DNA from: an uncultured Desulfotomaculum sp.
Lineage (GTDB): Bacteria > Bacillota > Desulfotomaculia > Desulfotomaculales > Desulfotomaculaceae
Assembly (NCBI GenBank): GCA_946411205.1
Contig: CAMKDG010000029.1
Location: 1-34,041 of the forward strand
DNA length: 34,041 nucleotides
Direction: 5' to 3'
The first letter of the stretch is position 1, and every line of letters starts with the position of its first letter. The notes under the pieces were generated by a model that saw only the letters and a program-made list of their open reading frames with translations, did not search any database and was not told where the DNA came from. Below, one piece after another: positions 6,833 to 15,881 of the stretch. The translations under genes were made by a program, and so were the position numbers.

Positions 6833-8590
6833 ATGCAAAATACCATTATTATAGTCGGTGGGGGCCTGGCGGGTCTGATGGCAACCATTAAGGCTGCGGA
6901 AATGGGCGTTAAGGTTCAATTATTTTCCTTGGTACCGGTAAAACGCTCCCACTCAGTTTGTGCCCAGGGAGGTATTAACGGAGCAGTTAATACCAAAGGG
7001 GAGGGTGATTCTCCGCTAATTCACTTCGATGATACCGTCTATGGGGGAGATTTCCTGGCTAACCAACCCCCCGTTAAGGATATGTGTGAGGCGGCACCGG
7101 CCATTATCAACTTAATGGATCGTATGGGCGTGATGTTTAATCGTACGCCCGAGGGATTGCTTGATTTCCGGCGTTTTGGGGGCAGTAAGCATCACCGGAC
7201 GGCCTTTGCCGGAGCCACCACAGGCCAACAATTGCTTTATGCCCTGGATGAACAGGTAAGAAGCTATGAAGTGGCGGGGCTGGTGGACAAATACGAAGGT
7301 TGGGATTTACTATCGGTTATTCTAGACGATGAAAAAGTTTGCCGGGGCATCACCGCACAGAATTTAAAATCCATGGAAATCCAAGCCTTTCCGGCTGATG
7401 CGGTTATTTTGGCCACCGGTGGCTGTGGCATTATCTTTGGCAAAAGCACTAACTCCACCATTAACACCGGGGCGGCAGCCAGTGCAGCTTATCAGCAAGG
7501 GGTTTATTATGCCAATGGGGAAATGATTCAAATTCACCCTACCGCCATTCCCGGAGATGATAAACTAAGGCTGATGAGTGAATCTGCCCGGGGTGAAGGG
7601 GGCAGGGTTTGGACGTATAAAGATGGTAAACCCTGGTACTTTTTAGAGGAATGGTATCCAGCCTATGGTAATTTAGTACCCCGTGATATTGCTACCCGGG
7701 CCATTTATAAAGTATGCTATGAACTGAAACTGGGTATTGATGGACAAAATATGGTTTATCTGGATGTGTCCCATATTAACAGGGACATCCTGGATAAAAA
7801 ACTTGCCGGTATCTTAGAAATTTATGAGCGTTTTGTGGGAGACGACCCGCACCAAGTGCCCATGCGAATCTTCCCTGCGGTACACTATTCCATGGGGGGG
7901 CTGTGGGTAGATTATCAACAAATGACCAATATTCCTGGTTTATTTGCCTGTGGCGAATGCGAATACCAGTATCATGGGGCGAATCGTTTGGGAGCCAACT
8001 CCTTGCTGTCGGCCATCTACGGTGGTATGGTGGCTGGTCCCCAGGCTGTCAAGTATAGTAAAGCCCTTAAGAAGAGTTGCCGTGATCTACCAGCCACTGT
8101 TTTTGCCCGGGAGCAGCAGCGGCAGCAGGCGTTGATGGATCAAATCTATCAGATGAACGGCCAGGAAAATGTTTATCAGTTGCACGAAGAACTGGGTAAC
8201 TGGATGACTGAGAATGTCACCGTGGTTCGTTACAATAAAAAGCTGCAGGAAACAGACCATAAAATTCAAGAACTCTTGCAAAGATGGCACAATATTAAAC
8301 TGGTGGATAAAGGCAAATGGGCCAACCAGGAAGCTGCTTTCACCCGTCATTTATGGCATATGCTGCAGTTGGCCAGGGTTATTACCCTGGGAGCCTTGAA
8401 CCGTAATGAAAGTAGAGGGGCTCATTATAAGCCGGACTTCCCGGAGCGCGATGATGCCAATTGGTTAAAAACCACCAAAGCCAGCTATACTGCGGAGGGA
8501 CCCTCATTTAGCTATGACGACATAGATGTATCCCTCATTCAACCCAGACCCCGGCGGTATGATGTGGATAAGGAGGCGGTTAACAAGTGA
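6833..8590 (+). CDS. sdhA: Succinate dehydrogenase/fumarate reductase flavoprotein subunit
   Basis: Catalytic subunit that oxidises succinate or reduces fumarate. It shows the FAD-binding GGGLAG (9-14), the covalent FAD histidine in RSHSVCAQGG (H40), HPTAIPG and RGEGGRVW in the active site, and the SMGGLWVD/GECEYQYHGANRLGANSLL segments. Its 585 aa match the Bacillus-type subunit. An AGGAGG site precedes the ATG. The stop overlaps the sdhB start by 4 nt (GTGA), showing translational coupling. The physiological direction cannot be read from the sequence. Confidence 0.96.
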   Translation: MQNTIIIVGGGLAGLMATIKAAEMGVKVQLFSLVPVKRSHSVCAQGGINGAVNTKGEGDSPLIHFDDTVYGGDFLANQPPVKDMCEAAPAIINLMDRMGVMFNRTPEGLLDFRRFGGSKHHRTAFAGATTGQQLLYALDEQVRSYEVAGLVDKYEGWDLLSVILDDEKVCRGITAQNLKSMEIQAFPADAVILATGGCGIIFGKSTNSTINTGAAASAAYQQGVYYANGEMIQIHPTAIPGDDKLRLMSESARGEGGRVWTYKDGKPWYFLEEWYPAYGNLVPRDIATRAIYKVCYELKLGIDGQNMVYLDVSHINRDILDKKLAGILEIYERFVGDDPHQVPMRIFPAVHYSMGGLWVDYQQMTNIPGLFACGECEYQYHGANRLGANSLLSAIYGGMVAGPQAVKYSKALKKSCRDLPATVFAREQQRQQALMDQIYQMNGQENVYQLHEELGNWMTENVTVVRYNKKLQETDHKIQELLQRWHNIKLVDKGKWANQEAAFTRHLWHMLQLARVITLGALNRNESRGAHYKPDFPERDDANWLKTTKASYTAEGPSFSYDDIDVSLIQPRPRRYDVDKEAVNK

Positions 8591-9336
8591 GCAAGGAGTT
8601 TGTTTCCTTAAAAGTTAAACGTCAAGCGGGGCCTGAGGAGCCTGCCTTTTGGGAAGAATTTAAAATTCCTTATAAGTCTAAAATGAATGTAATTACTCTT
8701 CTGATGGAGATTCAAAAGAAGCCGATTAATGCTAAAGGAGAAGCCACCACGCCGGTAGTATGGGAGTGCAATTGTCTGGAAGAAGTGTGTGGAGCCTGTA
8801 CCATGATCATTAACGGTCAGGCCAGACAGGCCTGCTCAGCTTTAGTGGATCAGCTTACTCAGCCGATTAAGCTGGAACCTCTGAGCAAATTTACCTTGGT
8901 ACGGGATCTGATGGTTGACCGTAGCCAAATGTTTGACAACTTGAAAAAGGTGAAGGCCTGGATTCCCATTGACGGTACTTACGACCTGGGACCGGGTCCC
9001 CGGATGGCTCAGAAAGTTCAGGAAGAGCATTATCCCATATCCCGCTGTATGACCTGCGGTTGCTGCATGGAGGCTTGTCCCAACGTCAATGAAAAATCTC
9101 AATTTATGGGTCCGGCTCCCTTGGCTCAGGTAAAGCTGTTTAATGCCCATCCTACCGGAGCGATGAACCGGGAAGAGCGGCTGGATGCTATTATGGGAGT
9201 AGGGGGGGTTACCGACTGCGGTAATGCCCAGAACTGTATTAGGGTTTGCCCGAAACAAATACCCTTAACGAAATCCATTGCTGGACTTAATAGAGATACT
9301 ACCATCCATGCTGTAAAAAGATGGTTAGGTCGCTAA
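8587..9336 (+). CDS. sdhB: Succinate dehydrogenase/fumarate reductase iron-sulfur subunit
   Basis: Carries electrons between the flavin and the haem membrane anchor. Cysteine sets for three clusters are visible: CNCLEEVCGAC with a later C for [2Fe-2S], CMTCGCCMEACPN for [4Fe-4S], and CGNAQNCIRVCPK for the third cluster. CNCLEEVCGAC is the Bacillus form. The gene starts at a GTG overlapping the sdhA stop and is 249 aa. mdh follows 46 nt later with no visible terminator. Confidence 0.96.
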   Translation: MSKEFVSLKVKRQAGPEEPAFWEEFKIPYKSKMNVITLLMEIQKKPINAKGEATTPVVWECNCLEEVCGACTMIINGQARQACSALVDQLTQPIKLEPLSKFTLVRDLMVDRSQMFDNLKKVKAWIPIDGTYDLGPGPRMAQKVQEEHYPISRCMTCGCCMEACPNVNEKSQFMGPAPLAQVKLFNAHPTGAMNREERLDAIMGVGGVTDCGNAQNCIRVCPKQIPLTKSIAGLNRDTTIHAVKRWLGR

Positions 9337-9382
9337 AAATGCTAGTTGGACTTACAATAATGAATCATAGGAGGAACAACCC

Positions 9383-10309
9383 ATGAAAAGAAATAAGATA
9401 ACTATTGTCGGTGCAGGAAATGTTGGGGCAACCTGTGCCCACTGGGCTGCTGCTAAAGAATTGGGAGATATTGTCCTGATTGATGTGGCAGAAGGCATTC
9501 CCCAAGGAAAAGCGTTGGATTTAATGGAAGCTGCTCCTGTGGAGGGCTATGACAGTATTATTATTGGTACCAATGATTTTGCTGACACGGCGAACTCCGA
9601 TGTGGTGGTTATTACCGCTGGTATGGCTCGTAAGCCTGGCATGAGCCGTGATGATCTTTTAAACATTAATGCGGGGATTGTGCGTAATGTTACCGAGCAA
9701 GTGGTAAAATACTCACCCAATGCCTATTTGTTAGTGGTAACCAACCCAGTGGATGTTAGTGCTTACATAGCTTACAAGGCCAGTGGTTTCCCAGCTAACC
9801 GGGTCTTTGGTTTATCCGGTGTCTTAGATTCTGCCCGTTTCCGTACCTTTATTGCCAGGGAGTTAAATGTATCCTTTGAAGACGTAACTTCCTTTGTGTT
9901 GGGCGGCCATGGTGATGATATGGTACCGATGGTCCGCTACACCTATGTGGGTGGTATCCCGGTGGAAAAACTAATTCCTGCCGATCGCCTGTCTGCTATG
10001 GTTGACCGTGCTAGAAAGGGTGGGGCTGAAATTGTCAACTACCTGAAAACAGGCAGTGCTTACTACGCCCCCAGTGCTTCGGTTATGCAAATGGCGGAAT
10101 GTATCTTGAAGGATAAAAAACGTATTCTGCCTGTATCGGCTTATCTGCAAGGTGAATATGGCGAAAATGATGTATTTTCCGGTGTTCCCGCTATTATCGG
10201 CGGTAACGGGGTGGAAAAAATTATTGAATTAGATTTGGATGAAACAGAAATGTCTGCTTTACGTAACTCGATCAATTCAGTAAGAACCAACATGGCCAAA
10301 ATCGGTTAA
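9383..10309 (+). CDS. mdh: Malate dehydrogenase (NAD, LDH-like)
   Basis: Interconverts malate and oxaloacetate. The Rossmann motif GAGNVG (10-15) is followed by the substrate loop [11 protein letters not shown], whose arginines bind the dicarboxylate and mark malate rather than lactate specificity. VVTNPVD and the catalytic GGHGDDMVP histidine are present. Length is 308 aa, typical of the LDH-like MDH group, with an AGGAGG site before the ATG. It is the last gene of the sdhCAB-mdh unit and is followed by a clear terminator. Confidence 0.96.
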   Translation: MKRNKITIVGAGNVGATCAHWAAAKELGDIVLIDVAEGIPQGKALDLMEAAPVEGYDSIIIGTNDFADTANSDVVVITAGMARKPGMSRDDLLNINAGIVRNVTEQVVKYSPNAYLLVVTNPVDVSAYIAYKASGFPANRVFGLSGVLDSARFRTFIARELNVSFEDVTSFVLGGHGDDMVPMVRYTYVGGIPVEKLIPADRLSAMVDRARKGGAEIVNYLKTGSAYYAPSASVMQMAECILKDKKRILPVSAYLQGEYGENDVFSGVPAIIGGNGVEKIIELDLDETEMSALRNSINSVRTNMAKIG

Positions 10310-10335
10310 TCAAAGAGCAGATAATTTATTAAAGA

Positions 10336-10367
10336 AAGCTTACGGTTAAACAACTGTAAGCTTTTTT
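10336..10367 (+). terminator. Rho-independent terminator after mdh
   Basis: AAGCTTACGGTT / AACTGTAAGCTT stem with a 4-nt loop, followed by TTTT. It ends the sdhCAB-mdh operon. Confidence 0.9.
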
Positions 10368-10444
10368 ACACCTGGCAACAGTTTGGCTTATTGGCATTGC
10401 TTTTATGGGTTTTTATTTGTTTGATATCGAAATATACACAGTTC

Positions 10445-10453
10445 TGGTATAAT
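10445..10453 (+). promoter_or_regulatory. Extended -10 promoter for first PSE transporter
   Basis: TGGTATAAT, a perfect -10 with TGN extension, lies about 45 nt before the start codon. There is no strong -35 at 17 nt. Confidence 0.6.
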
Positions 10454-10497
10454 ATAGTATGAGAAATATGGACATCAATAATTTATAGGAGAGCTAG

Positions 10498-11628
10498 ATG
10501 ACCTATTCCAATAAGCCGTCAGTCTTGATTAAGACTATCCCCGGTATTCTGCTGATGTTTGCCATTGCTGTACTAACGATGGGTGGTCAGGACCTCGGTA
10601 TACCTTGGCCAGGATTAGAATCCTATCTGAAATTAAACCCTATGACGAAGACCTTGTTTATTGATGCACTTCGTTTAAACTATATCTTGCTTAGTATTCT
10701 AATCGGCATGTTAATTGGGAACCTATTTACACTGCCGAATTGGATTATGGCAGGTGTGTCGACATCCAGGTTATTCATTAAATTAGGGGTTATTTTATTA
10801 GGTTCCTTATACAGCCTGGCAGATGTGGCCAAACTGGGTTTTACAGCGATTCTTTTAATCACCTCCTTTGTCATTTTAACCTTGCTTTTTACTTTGTGGC
10901 TAGGGAAACGTGCCGGGATGGATCCAGCCTCTGCTGCGGTATTATCTGCCGGTACAGCTGTGTGTGGGGTATCTGCCATAGTAGCTACTGCTCCTGCAGT
11001 CAGAGCGAAAACAACCGATGTGGTTTTTTCCATTGCGACTATTCTTACCTACGGAGTGGTGTCGATCTTTTTATTTCCTTTTATCGGCCACCTCTTAGAA
11101 TTAAGTCCCCACCAATTTGGGGTATGGTCTGGGACAGGAATTTTGAGTTCAGGACAGGTTTTAGCGGTTTGCCTCATTTATGATCCAGGGACGGCTAATC
11201 ATGCATCGGTAAGCCTGAAGACCGGTGAAATTTATAACTTAGCCAGGGTAGTGTTTCTACCCTTTGTGGTACTTGGTTTGGCAGCCATAACCAGCCGCAC
11301 GGCTCAGCTACCAGACGATGAAATAAACGTTCATACAGGTTTAGCCAGTAAATTTCCGATTTTTGTGCTTGGCTTTTTAGCCATGGTATTTTTAACTTCG
11401 TTGGGATTTTTCGGCCAAGCTTCTCCACCCTCACAGGAGTTAATTACCATTCGTAAACTCTACAACTGGTTCTTTGCCATCGGCCTAACGGGATTGGGAA
11501 TGCAAATATCCTTTTCAGAATTAACCCGGGCAGGGGGCAAGCCCTTGTTAGTAGGTTCAGCGGCAGCCCTTTTTAAAGCCATTTTGGCGCTCATTGTTGT
11601 ATTTTTACTAATACCAGAGAATCCGTAA
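10498..11628 (+). CDS. PSE/YeiH-family membrane transporter (UPF0324), copy 1
   Basis: Polytopic protein of 376 aa with about ten hydrophobic helices. The conserved blocks SAGTAVCGVSAIVATAPAVRAK and GILSSGQVLAVCLIYD match the 'putative sulfate exporter' (PSE) family. Family members are linked to sulfite/sulfate or other anion export, but the substrate is unproven and cannot be read here. The ATG has AGGAGAG 4 nt upstream. A second family member lies at 16435-17508; the two share the AVCGVSA / SICGVSA core but differ in length and in the loop before the last helices. A small membrane protein gene follows after 12 nt, so the two are probably co-translated. Confidence 0.85.
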   Translation: MTYSNKPSVLIKTIPGILLMFAIAVLTMGGQDLGIPWPGLESYLKLNPMTKTLFIDALRLNYILLSILIGMLIGNLFTLPNWIMAGVSTSRLFIKLGVILLGSLYSLADVAKLGFTAILLITSFVILTLLFTLWLGKRAGMDPASAAVLSAGTAVCGVSAIVATAPAVRAKTTDVVFSIATILTYGVVSIFLFPFIGHLLELSPHQFGVWSGTGILSSGQVLAVCLIYDPGTANHASVSLKTGEIYNLARVVFLPFVVLGLAAITSRTAQLPDDEINVHTGLASKFPIFVLGFLAMVFLTSLGFFGQASPPSQELITIRKLYNWFFAIGLTGLGMQISFSELTRAGGKPLLVGSAAALFKAILALIVVFLLIPENP

Positions 11629-11640
11629 GGTGATGATAAT

Positions 11641-11805
11641 GTGCAGACTGATAAGTTGAAAAGTAGCAAATTGAGAAGAAAAAGACCAGCAAGGGACCAT
11701 GAGCCGAGGCTTTTTTCCCCTTTTGTTACGGAGCGAATGGAAGATTATGCGGCCTTGTCTTTAGCCACCTTAATCATTATTATGGTGTTAGTTATTCACC
11801 AATAA
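11641..11805 (+). CDS. Small single-pass membrane protein (54 aa) paired with PSE transporter 1
   Basis: Not in the ORF track because it is short. It starts at a GTG at 11641, 5 nt after AAGGTGATG, and ends at TAA 11805. The first 32 residues are very basic and polar (KLKSSKLRRKRPARDHEPR). ERMEDYAALSL and a C-terminal hydrophobic helix (ATLIIIMVLVI) follow. It overlaps nothing and is followed directly by a terminator. The 40-aa protein after the second PSE gene has the same plan and the same D-Y-x-x-(L/I)-S-L junction, which supports it being real. No function is known; an accessory subunit of the transporter is the inference. Confidence 0.7.
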   Translation: MQTDKLKSSKLRRKRPARDHEPRLFSPFVTERMEDYAALSLATLIIIMVLVIHQ

Positions 11806-11810
11806 AACAA

Positions 11811-11842
11811 AAATCCTTACCAGCTGCGGTAAGGATTTATTT
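11811..11842. terminator. Bidirectional terminator
   Basis: AAATCCTTACC / GGTAAGGATTT stem with a 6-nt loop, then ATTTTTA on the plus strand and a U-rich stretch on the minus strand. It separates the convergent small membrane protein gene and the kinase-less sensor gene. Confidence 0.88.
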
Positions 11843-13300
11843 TTATATTAGGGGAGTATCACTAAGGATGTAAACAACCGTCCCTACGTAAATACCATCC
11901 TCATCATGTACCGGGGTAATCTCACAGGAAAGGCCAGTTGAAAGAGTAACCCTTTTGACAGAGTAAGAATCAATATTCTTGTAAATAAAATCTGCCAGCT
12001 CTCGGTCCACCACCTCGATACCGGTACCTTTAATTAAGTTGGTAAAGAAACATTTGGCCATAAGATTAGCATGGGAAATTTCGTGCTGTTTATTAACAAA
12101 AATGATTCCTTGGGGAATGCTCTCGAAGACCTTATCCATAATAGGGGCGATACTGTTGTCACCATCGTCTTTATTTCTGATTACCGTAAGGGAACCTAAG
12201 ATCTTATTATGTTTGATAATCGGCGAGTGGATGGCCTTTAATAATTTATCAGATAACTTTAAAGAGAAGGATGAGGAACCATAATGTTCTTTTTGTAAAT
12301 CAAGGTTTCCTAGAATTTCCTTAAGCCGGACATTTCTTAACAGACTTTTTCTATCTGCAAACATGCGGTGGGCAGTTTCATTGGCAAACAAAATGCGTCC
12401 GGAATTATTAGCGATCATGACCCCTTCATTAAGTTGATTAAAGATGGCAAAATCAATGTTTTCAAAATAGGTTTTAGCGGTATTAACCCCCCAGTACTCC
12501 ACCAGTAGTTCATATAGGCAGACGTACAAAGCGAAAACCAGCAGGAGGATGGTGAGGGCGCGAAATATTTCGATATTGTTAGCTTTGAAGAAAAAATAGA
12601 CTTGCCAAATGTTATTTTCGGTTTGTACCGAAAGCACATTGTATCGTTTGTTATCATAAACAAAACTCTCTTGATTGAGGCTAAGCTTACTCAGTTGTTT
12701 GTCTTCAAAGGGCCAGACAACGGCATTTCCGTCATGATCAAAAACAGCAACAACGTAGTTTTTACTGAGGAATTCTTGTAATATTTCATTTTGAAAGTTT
12801 TCCAAATGAAAATCGATAGCCAAAACTCTATTGTCAAGAACTTGCAAAGGTGTTAGCACGGTAACTACTTTATTTTTCGATAGACTATCCAGGTGTACCG
12901 GAGATAGGAGAGTAGTGTAGCCCTTTAGGTTTGCTACTTCCTGCACCATAGAGCGACTGATGCCAGGTTCACTATTGGTGGTAGCAAGCATGTTTCCTTC
13001 CTTATCGAGCAGATACACATCTTTGACGAGAGGATTCATTTGCACACTAGCTACAAATTGGTTTATATTTTCTGGTTTTTCCAGGTCGATTTTTTTTGCT
13101 GTATCAACACTAAGGCTTTTTATTTCGTTCAGAAATTGGTTTGTGTTATATAAAGCAATTTGTTGAATGCCAGCCTCATATTGAGTAATTAAATCTTTGG
13201 TATGACGAAATTCCATGATGGCAAAAACTAAGAAAATACTAATTAGAAATACCGTAAAAAAACTAGGGAAGAAAGTTCGGATTAAGGGGAATTGTTTCAT
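11843..13300 (-). CDS. Membrane Cache-PAS-PAS sensor protein lacking a kinase domain
   Basis: 485 aa. An N-terminal membrane helix (about 10-28) is followed by a roughly 220-residue extracytoplasmic region of Cache type (NPLVKDVYLLDKEGNMLATT), then a second membrane helix (about 250-271). Two cytoplasmic PAS domains follow (QLNEGVMIANNSGRILFANE; SIPQGIIFVNKQHEISHAN). The protein ends inside or just after the second PAS with no His-kinase, GGDEF or methyl-accepting domain, and a terminator follows, so this looks like its natural end. GGAGGAAGCTCA precedes the ATG. It is the third gene of an operon with a NarX-like kinase and its regulator, 19 nt after the regulator stop, suggesting an accessory ligand sensor that acts on the kinase. 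The ligand is unknown. Confidence 0.75.
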   Translation of the reverse strand: MKQFPLIRTFFPSFFTVFLISIFLVFAIMEFRHTKDLITQYEAGIQQIALYNTNQFLNEIKSLSVDTAKKIDLEKPENINQFVASVQMNPLVKDVYLLDKEGNMLATTNSEPGISRSMVQEVANLKGYTTLLSPVHLDSLSKNKVVTVLTPLQVLDNRVLAIDFHLENFQNEILQEFLSKNYVVAVFDHDGNAVVWPFEDKQLSKLSLNQESFVYDNKRYNVLSVQTENNIWQVYFFFKANNIEIFRALTILLLVFALYVCLYELLVEYWGVNTAKTYFENIDFAIFNQLNEGVMIANNSGRILFANETAHRMFADRKSLLRNVRLKEILGNLDLQKEHYGSSSFSLKLSDKLLKAIHSPIIKHNKILGSLTVIRNKDDGDNSIAPIMDKVFESIPQGIIFVNKQHEISHANLMAKCFFTNLIKGTGIEVVDRELADFIYKNIDSYSVKRVTLSTGLSCEITPVHDEDGIYVGTVVYILSDTPLI

Positions 13301-13319
13301 TGAGCTTCCTCCGAAAAGT

Positions 13320-13934
13320 TTACTTAATAATGCCTCGTTTTACTGCAATAGTAAGGGCCTCCTCAACAGAGTGAACATTTAACTTAGTAAAAATATCCCT
13401 TAATCTTCTGCGAAAGGTAGAAAGGCTCATATACAAGTCTGCAGCAATTTCTTTTTGATTTTTACCACTGGCTAATAATGATAGAATACTCATTTCTTTT
13501 TCAGATAAGCCGGAATCTGAAAGATGTAGCAGAGTTTCTGTATTTAAACCGGGGTATAGATAGGAACTACCACGGTTTGTCATCAGTACCGCGGATTTTA
13601 TTTCATCAAAGAACGCATATTTGGGGACAAATCCTTTAACGCCGCACTCCATAGCTTTCTTAATAAAAACAGGATCATCATAGGTGGTGAGGGCTACATG
13701 TTTAATGGTGGGATATTTATTCTTGATTTGCACAGCTAAATCGAGACCATCCCCATCGGGTAACCCAATATCCAGCAAAATTACATCAATATCCGAAGTA
13801 AGCTTGGCCAGGGCTTCTTGGCAAGATCCTGCCTCAGCCACCACGGTCATATTATTTTCCAGTTCCAGAAGTTGCTTAAGTCCCTGGCGGAAGACGTTAT
13901 GATCCTCAATTAACATAATCTTGATTTTCTCCAT
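13320..13934 (-). CDS. NarL/LuxR-type response regulator
   Basis: 204 aa when started at M-E-K-I-K-I-M-L-I-E-D-H, which has AGGAGG 8 nt upstream; the ORF track adds 27 residues. The receiver domain has the acidic pair in IEDH and the phosphoacceptor Asp in VILLDIGLPDGDG. A LuxR-type helix-turn-helix (SEKEMSILSLLASGKNQKEIAADLYMSLSTFRRRL) is C-terminal. Its start lies 29 nt inside the end of the kinase gene, indicating coupled translation. The kinase is its likely partner. Targets are unknown; the flanking transporter genes and the dyads before the kinase gene are candidates. Confidence 0.92.
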   Translation of the reverse strand: MEKIKIMLIEDHNVFRQGLKQLLELENNMTVVAEAGSCQEALAKLTSDIDVILLDIGLPDGDGLDLAVQIKNKYPTIKHVALTTYDDPVFIKKAMECGVKGFVPKYAFFDEIKSAVLMTNRGSSYLYPGLNTETLLHLSDSGLSEKEMSILSLLASGKNQKEIAADLYMSLSTFRRRLRDIFTKLNVHSVEEALTIAVKRGIIK

Positions 13935-15537
13935 CTGGTTTACCTCCTGGTAGAATAGGTACAGTAAGAGTAACACAAAATCCTGTTTCACAGTGCCCAA
14001 AGTGAATCTCAGCACCGATTAGACCAGCCCGCTCTTTCATACCCCAGAGTCCCTTGCCGGCCATAAAATCCCCCTGGGTTTCTCCGTTGTCGATTACCTC
14101 AATAATCATAGTCTCATTCTCTAAGGTAAAATTAATATCGACTTCCGTGGCTTTAGCATGTTTGACGATATTACTGAGAGCTTCCTGGATAATTCTATAA
14201 ATGATAATCTCATCTTTCTTTTTTATGCTTAAAGCACGATCCTGGTAGAAAATAAAAACTCTAATTTTATTTAGTTTTTCAAAGGTCGGGATATAGGATT
14301 CTAAAGCAGAAATTAAACCTACTTTATCAATCAGATAGGGGTGAATATCATTCATAATGCCCCGCATTTCGATGGCTGCATTTTGACAGTGGCTTCGCAG
14401 ATCGGACAGCCTTTGGATCAGCTCGTCGCCTTTTAAATCTCCGTTTTGATGCAATTTTAAAGTGAAGTCTAGGGAGTGAATAATGGTAGACATATATCTG
14501 GCAATCCAATCGTGAATTTCAATGGAAATTCTCTTTCTTTCTTTCTCCAAGGTATCTAACAAAAGGGGTTTGTCCTTTTGATCAGTGGCCGGTCTGGCCA
14601 TTAATAAGGCACCGATTAATCGATTCATAAAAAAGACGGGAATATAATCCACGGCTAATTCTAGCGGACGCCCATCTTTATAAAGCGTTACCCTTGCTTT
14701 GAGTTGTTCTTCTTGATACAGCAAAGCATGAAATAGCGGTTGGGTAATCCTTTGTAGATGGGGAAACTGTTCTGGAAACTTATCTATATTTTTATCCAGT
14801 ATCGCCTCTGGGAATAATTCAAATAAATCCTGGGCTGCTTTGTTTAAATCCTTTACAACACCTGTGGTGTTGATAAAAAGAAGGGAGGTTGTTGTATTAC
14901 GAAAGCAATAATTTAAATACACCCCTTTCTGAATGGCAGGCTTAAACATCAAGTATAACACAGGAGGTAGTAGTAGCAGGGCAGAGATTAAGCCAAAAAG
15001 CACAATATATTTTAGCTGATTACTAGTACTATTAATTTCCCCAGAAAAAACATGTATTTCTTGCTGATAAGATTTTAAGAGCATATTGACTTTATTCCGA
15101 AGACTATTGGTATATTCTTCGTTTTCCTTAAATAAAGCAGCACCTTCGTTAACGTTACCTTGATTCATTAAGATTTTACTTTCTACAAAAGATAAATAGG
15201 CTTGATAGGTTTCAATAAGTTCTAAAACTTTTTTATTTCGTTCAGGATTCTCAGGATCGTAGAGACCGGCTTCATTCGTAAGCCAGCTGGAGCCAGTCTG
15301 ATAGTAATTTTTTAACTGTTGCTGATCTTGAAAAAGAAGATAATCGCCCAAGCTGCCACTTGTTTGATCTAAGTGAAAAATAAATTGATTTAATTGGGCA
15401 ATACGCTCTTGATTCTGTTGGAAGGCATTAATTTGTCGATCCGTCTGACGAATATTTTTTAACAAAAATAAGCAGCAAGCGATTGATAGTACAACCAGGA
15501 TGATGGATATAGTTAGATATTTTTTATTAATTGTCAT
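13906..15537 (-). CDS. NarX/DegS-type sensor histidine kinase
   Basis: 543 aa from M-T-I-N-K-K-Y; the ORF track start at 15579 adds 14 residues without a good ribosome site. A membrane helix near the N-terminus, a helical extracytoplasmic region of about 160 residues (four-helix-bundle or CHASE3-like), a second helix (YIVLFGLISALLLLPPVLYL) and a PAS-like domain come first. A HisKA_3 dimerisation domain with the phospho-His in RISIEIHDWIARYMS and an HATPase domain (QEALSNIVKHAKA, VIDNGE, GLWGMKERA) follow. This class pairs with NarL-type regulators, and the gene overlaps the regulator. The sensed signal cannot be told. Confidence 0.9.
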   Translation of the reverse strand: MTINKKYLTISIILVVLSIACCLFLLKNIRQTDRQINAFQQNQERIAQLNQFIFHLDQTSGSLGDYLLFQDQQQLKNYYQTGSSWLTNEAGLYDPENPERNKKVLELIETYQAYLSFVESKILMNQGNVNEGAALFKENEEYTNSLRNKVNMLLKSYQQEIHVFSGEINSTSNQLKYIVLFGLISALLLLPPVLYLMFKPAIQKGVYLNYCFRNTTTSLLFINTTGVVKDLNKAAQDLFELFPEAILDKNIDKFPEQFPHLQRITQPLFHALLYQEEQLKARVTLYKDGRPLELAVDYIPVFFMNRLIGALLMARPATDQKDKPLLLDTLEKERKRISIEIHDWIARYMSTIIHSLDFTLKLHQNGDLKGDELIQRLSDLRSHCQNAAIEMRGIMNDIHPYLIDKVGLISALESYIPTFEKLNKIRVFIFYQDRALSIKKKDEIIIYRIIQEALSNIVKHAKATEVDINFTLENETMIIEVIDNGETQGDFMAGKGLWGMKERAGLIGAEIHFGHCETGFCVTLTVPILPGGKPDGENQDYVN

Positions 15538-15650
15538 TTTATCCCGTCCATTTTGGCAATTTATCCCTTCGTATAGCATGTCTTTATGCTGTTGTTTCGA
15601 CAGAGTAATACCGGAATCCTTTTGGCTGCTGACAAGGATTGCTTGGTTAA

Positions 15651-15730
15651 GTGTATTTCAGAAGACATAATACACGTCTTATGAAATACACAATAAAGAT
15701 CGGTAAACTGACACAAAAGTGTCATCCGAT
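15651..15730 (-). promoter_or_regulatory. Two large dyads upstream of the kinase operon
   Basis: Dyad 1 (15651-15691): GTGTATTTCA / TGAAATACAC, with an inner AAGAC / GTCTT. Its loop also carries AATACAC, so GTGTATT could pair with either copy. Dyad 2 (15699-15730): ATCGG..TGACAC-AAAA-GTGTCA.CCGAT. They lie 115-195 bp before the kinase start, either as operators in DNA or as leader RNA stems. No U-run follows on either strand, so they are not standard terminators. Confidence 0.5.
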
Positions 15731-15881
15731 GAGTACTTACGTTCATAGTCTTCCTTGATTATTGATTATTATTTTGGAAAATATTAAGATTCTAGTAACG
15801 TCATAGCTGGTGCAGAACAGATTGTGCAAGTGAATACAAGCAAGAACAAATATTAGGAGCTGATTAGGAGTTGATAGCGTA

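Noticed and set aside
10390-10415. Sigma-54-like TGGCTTATTGGCATTGC before PSE transporter 1
   Set aside because: The GG-to-GC distance is 2 nt too long; a perfect extended -10 lies closer to the gene.
10896-11183. Plus-strand ORF inside PSE transporter 1
   Set aside because: Out-of-frame shadow with Cys/Ser/Arg-rich composition; the overlapping frame is a clear membrane transporter.
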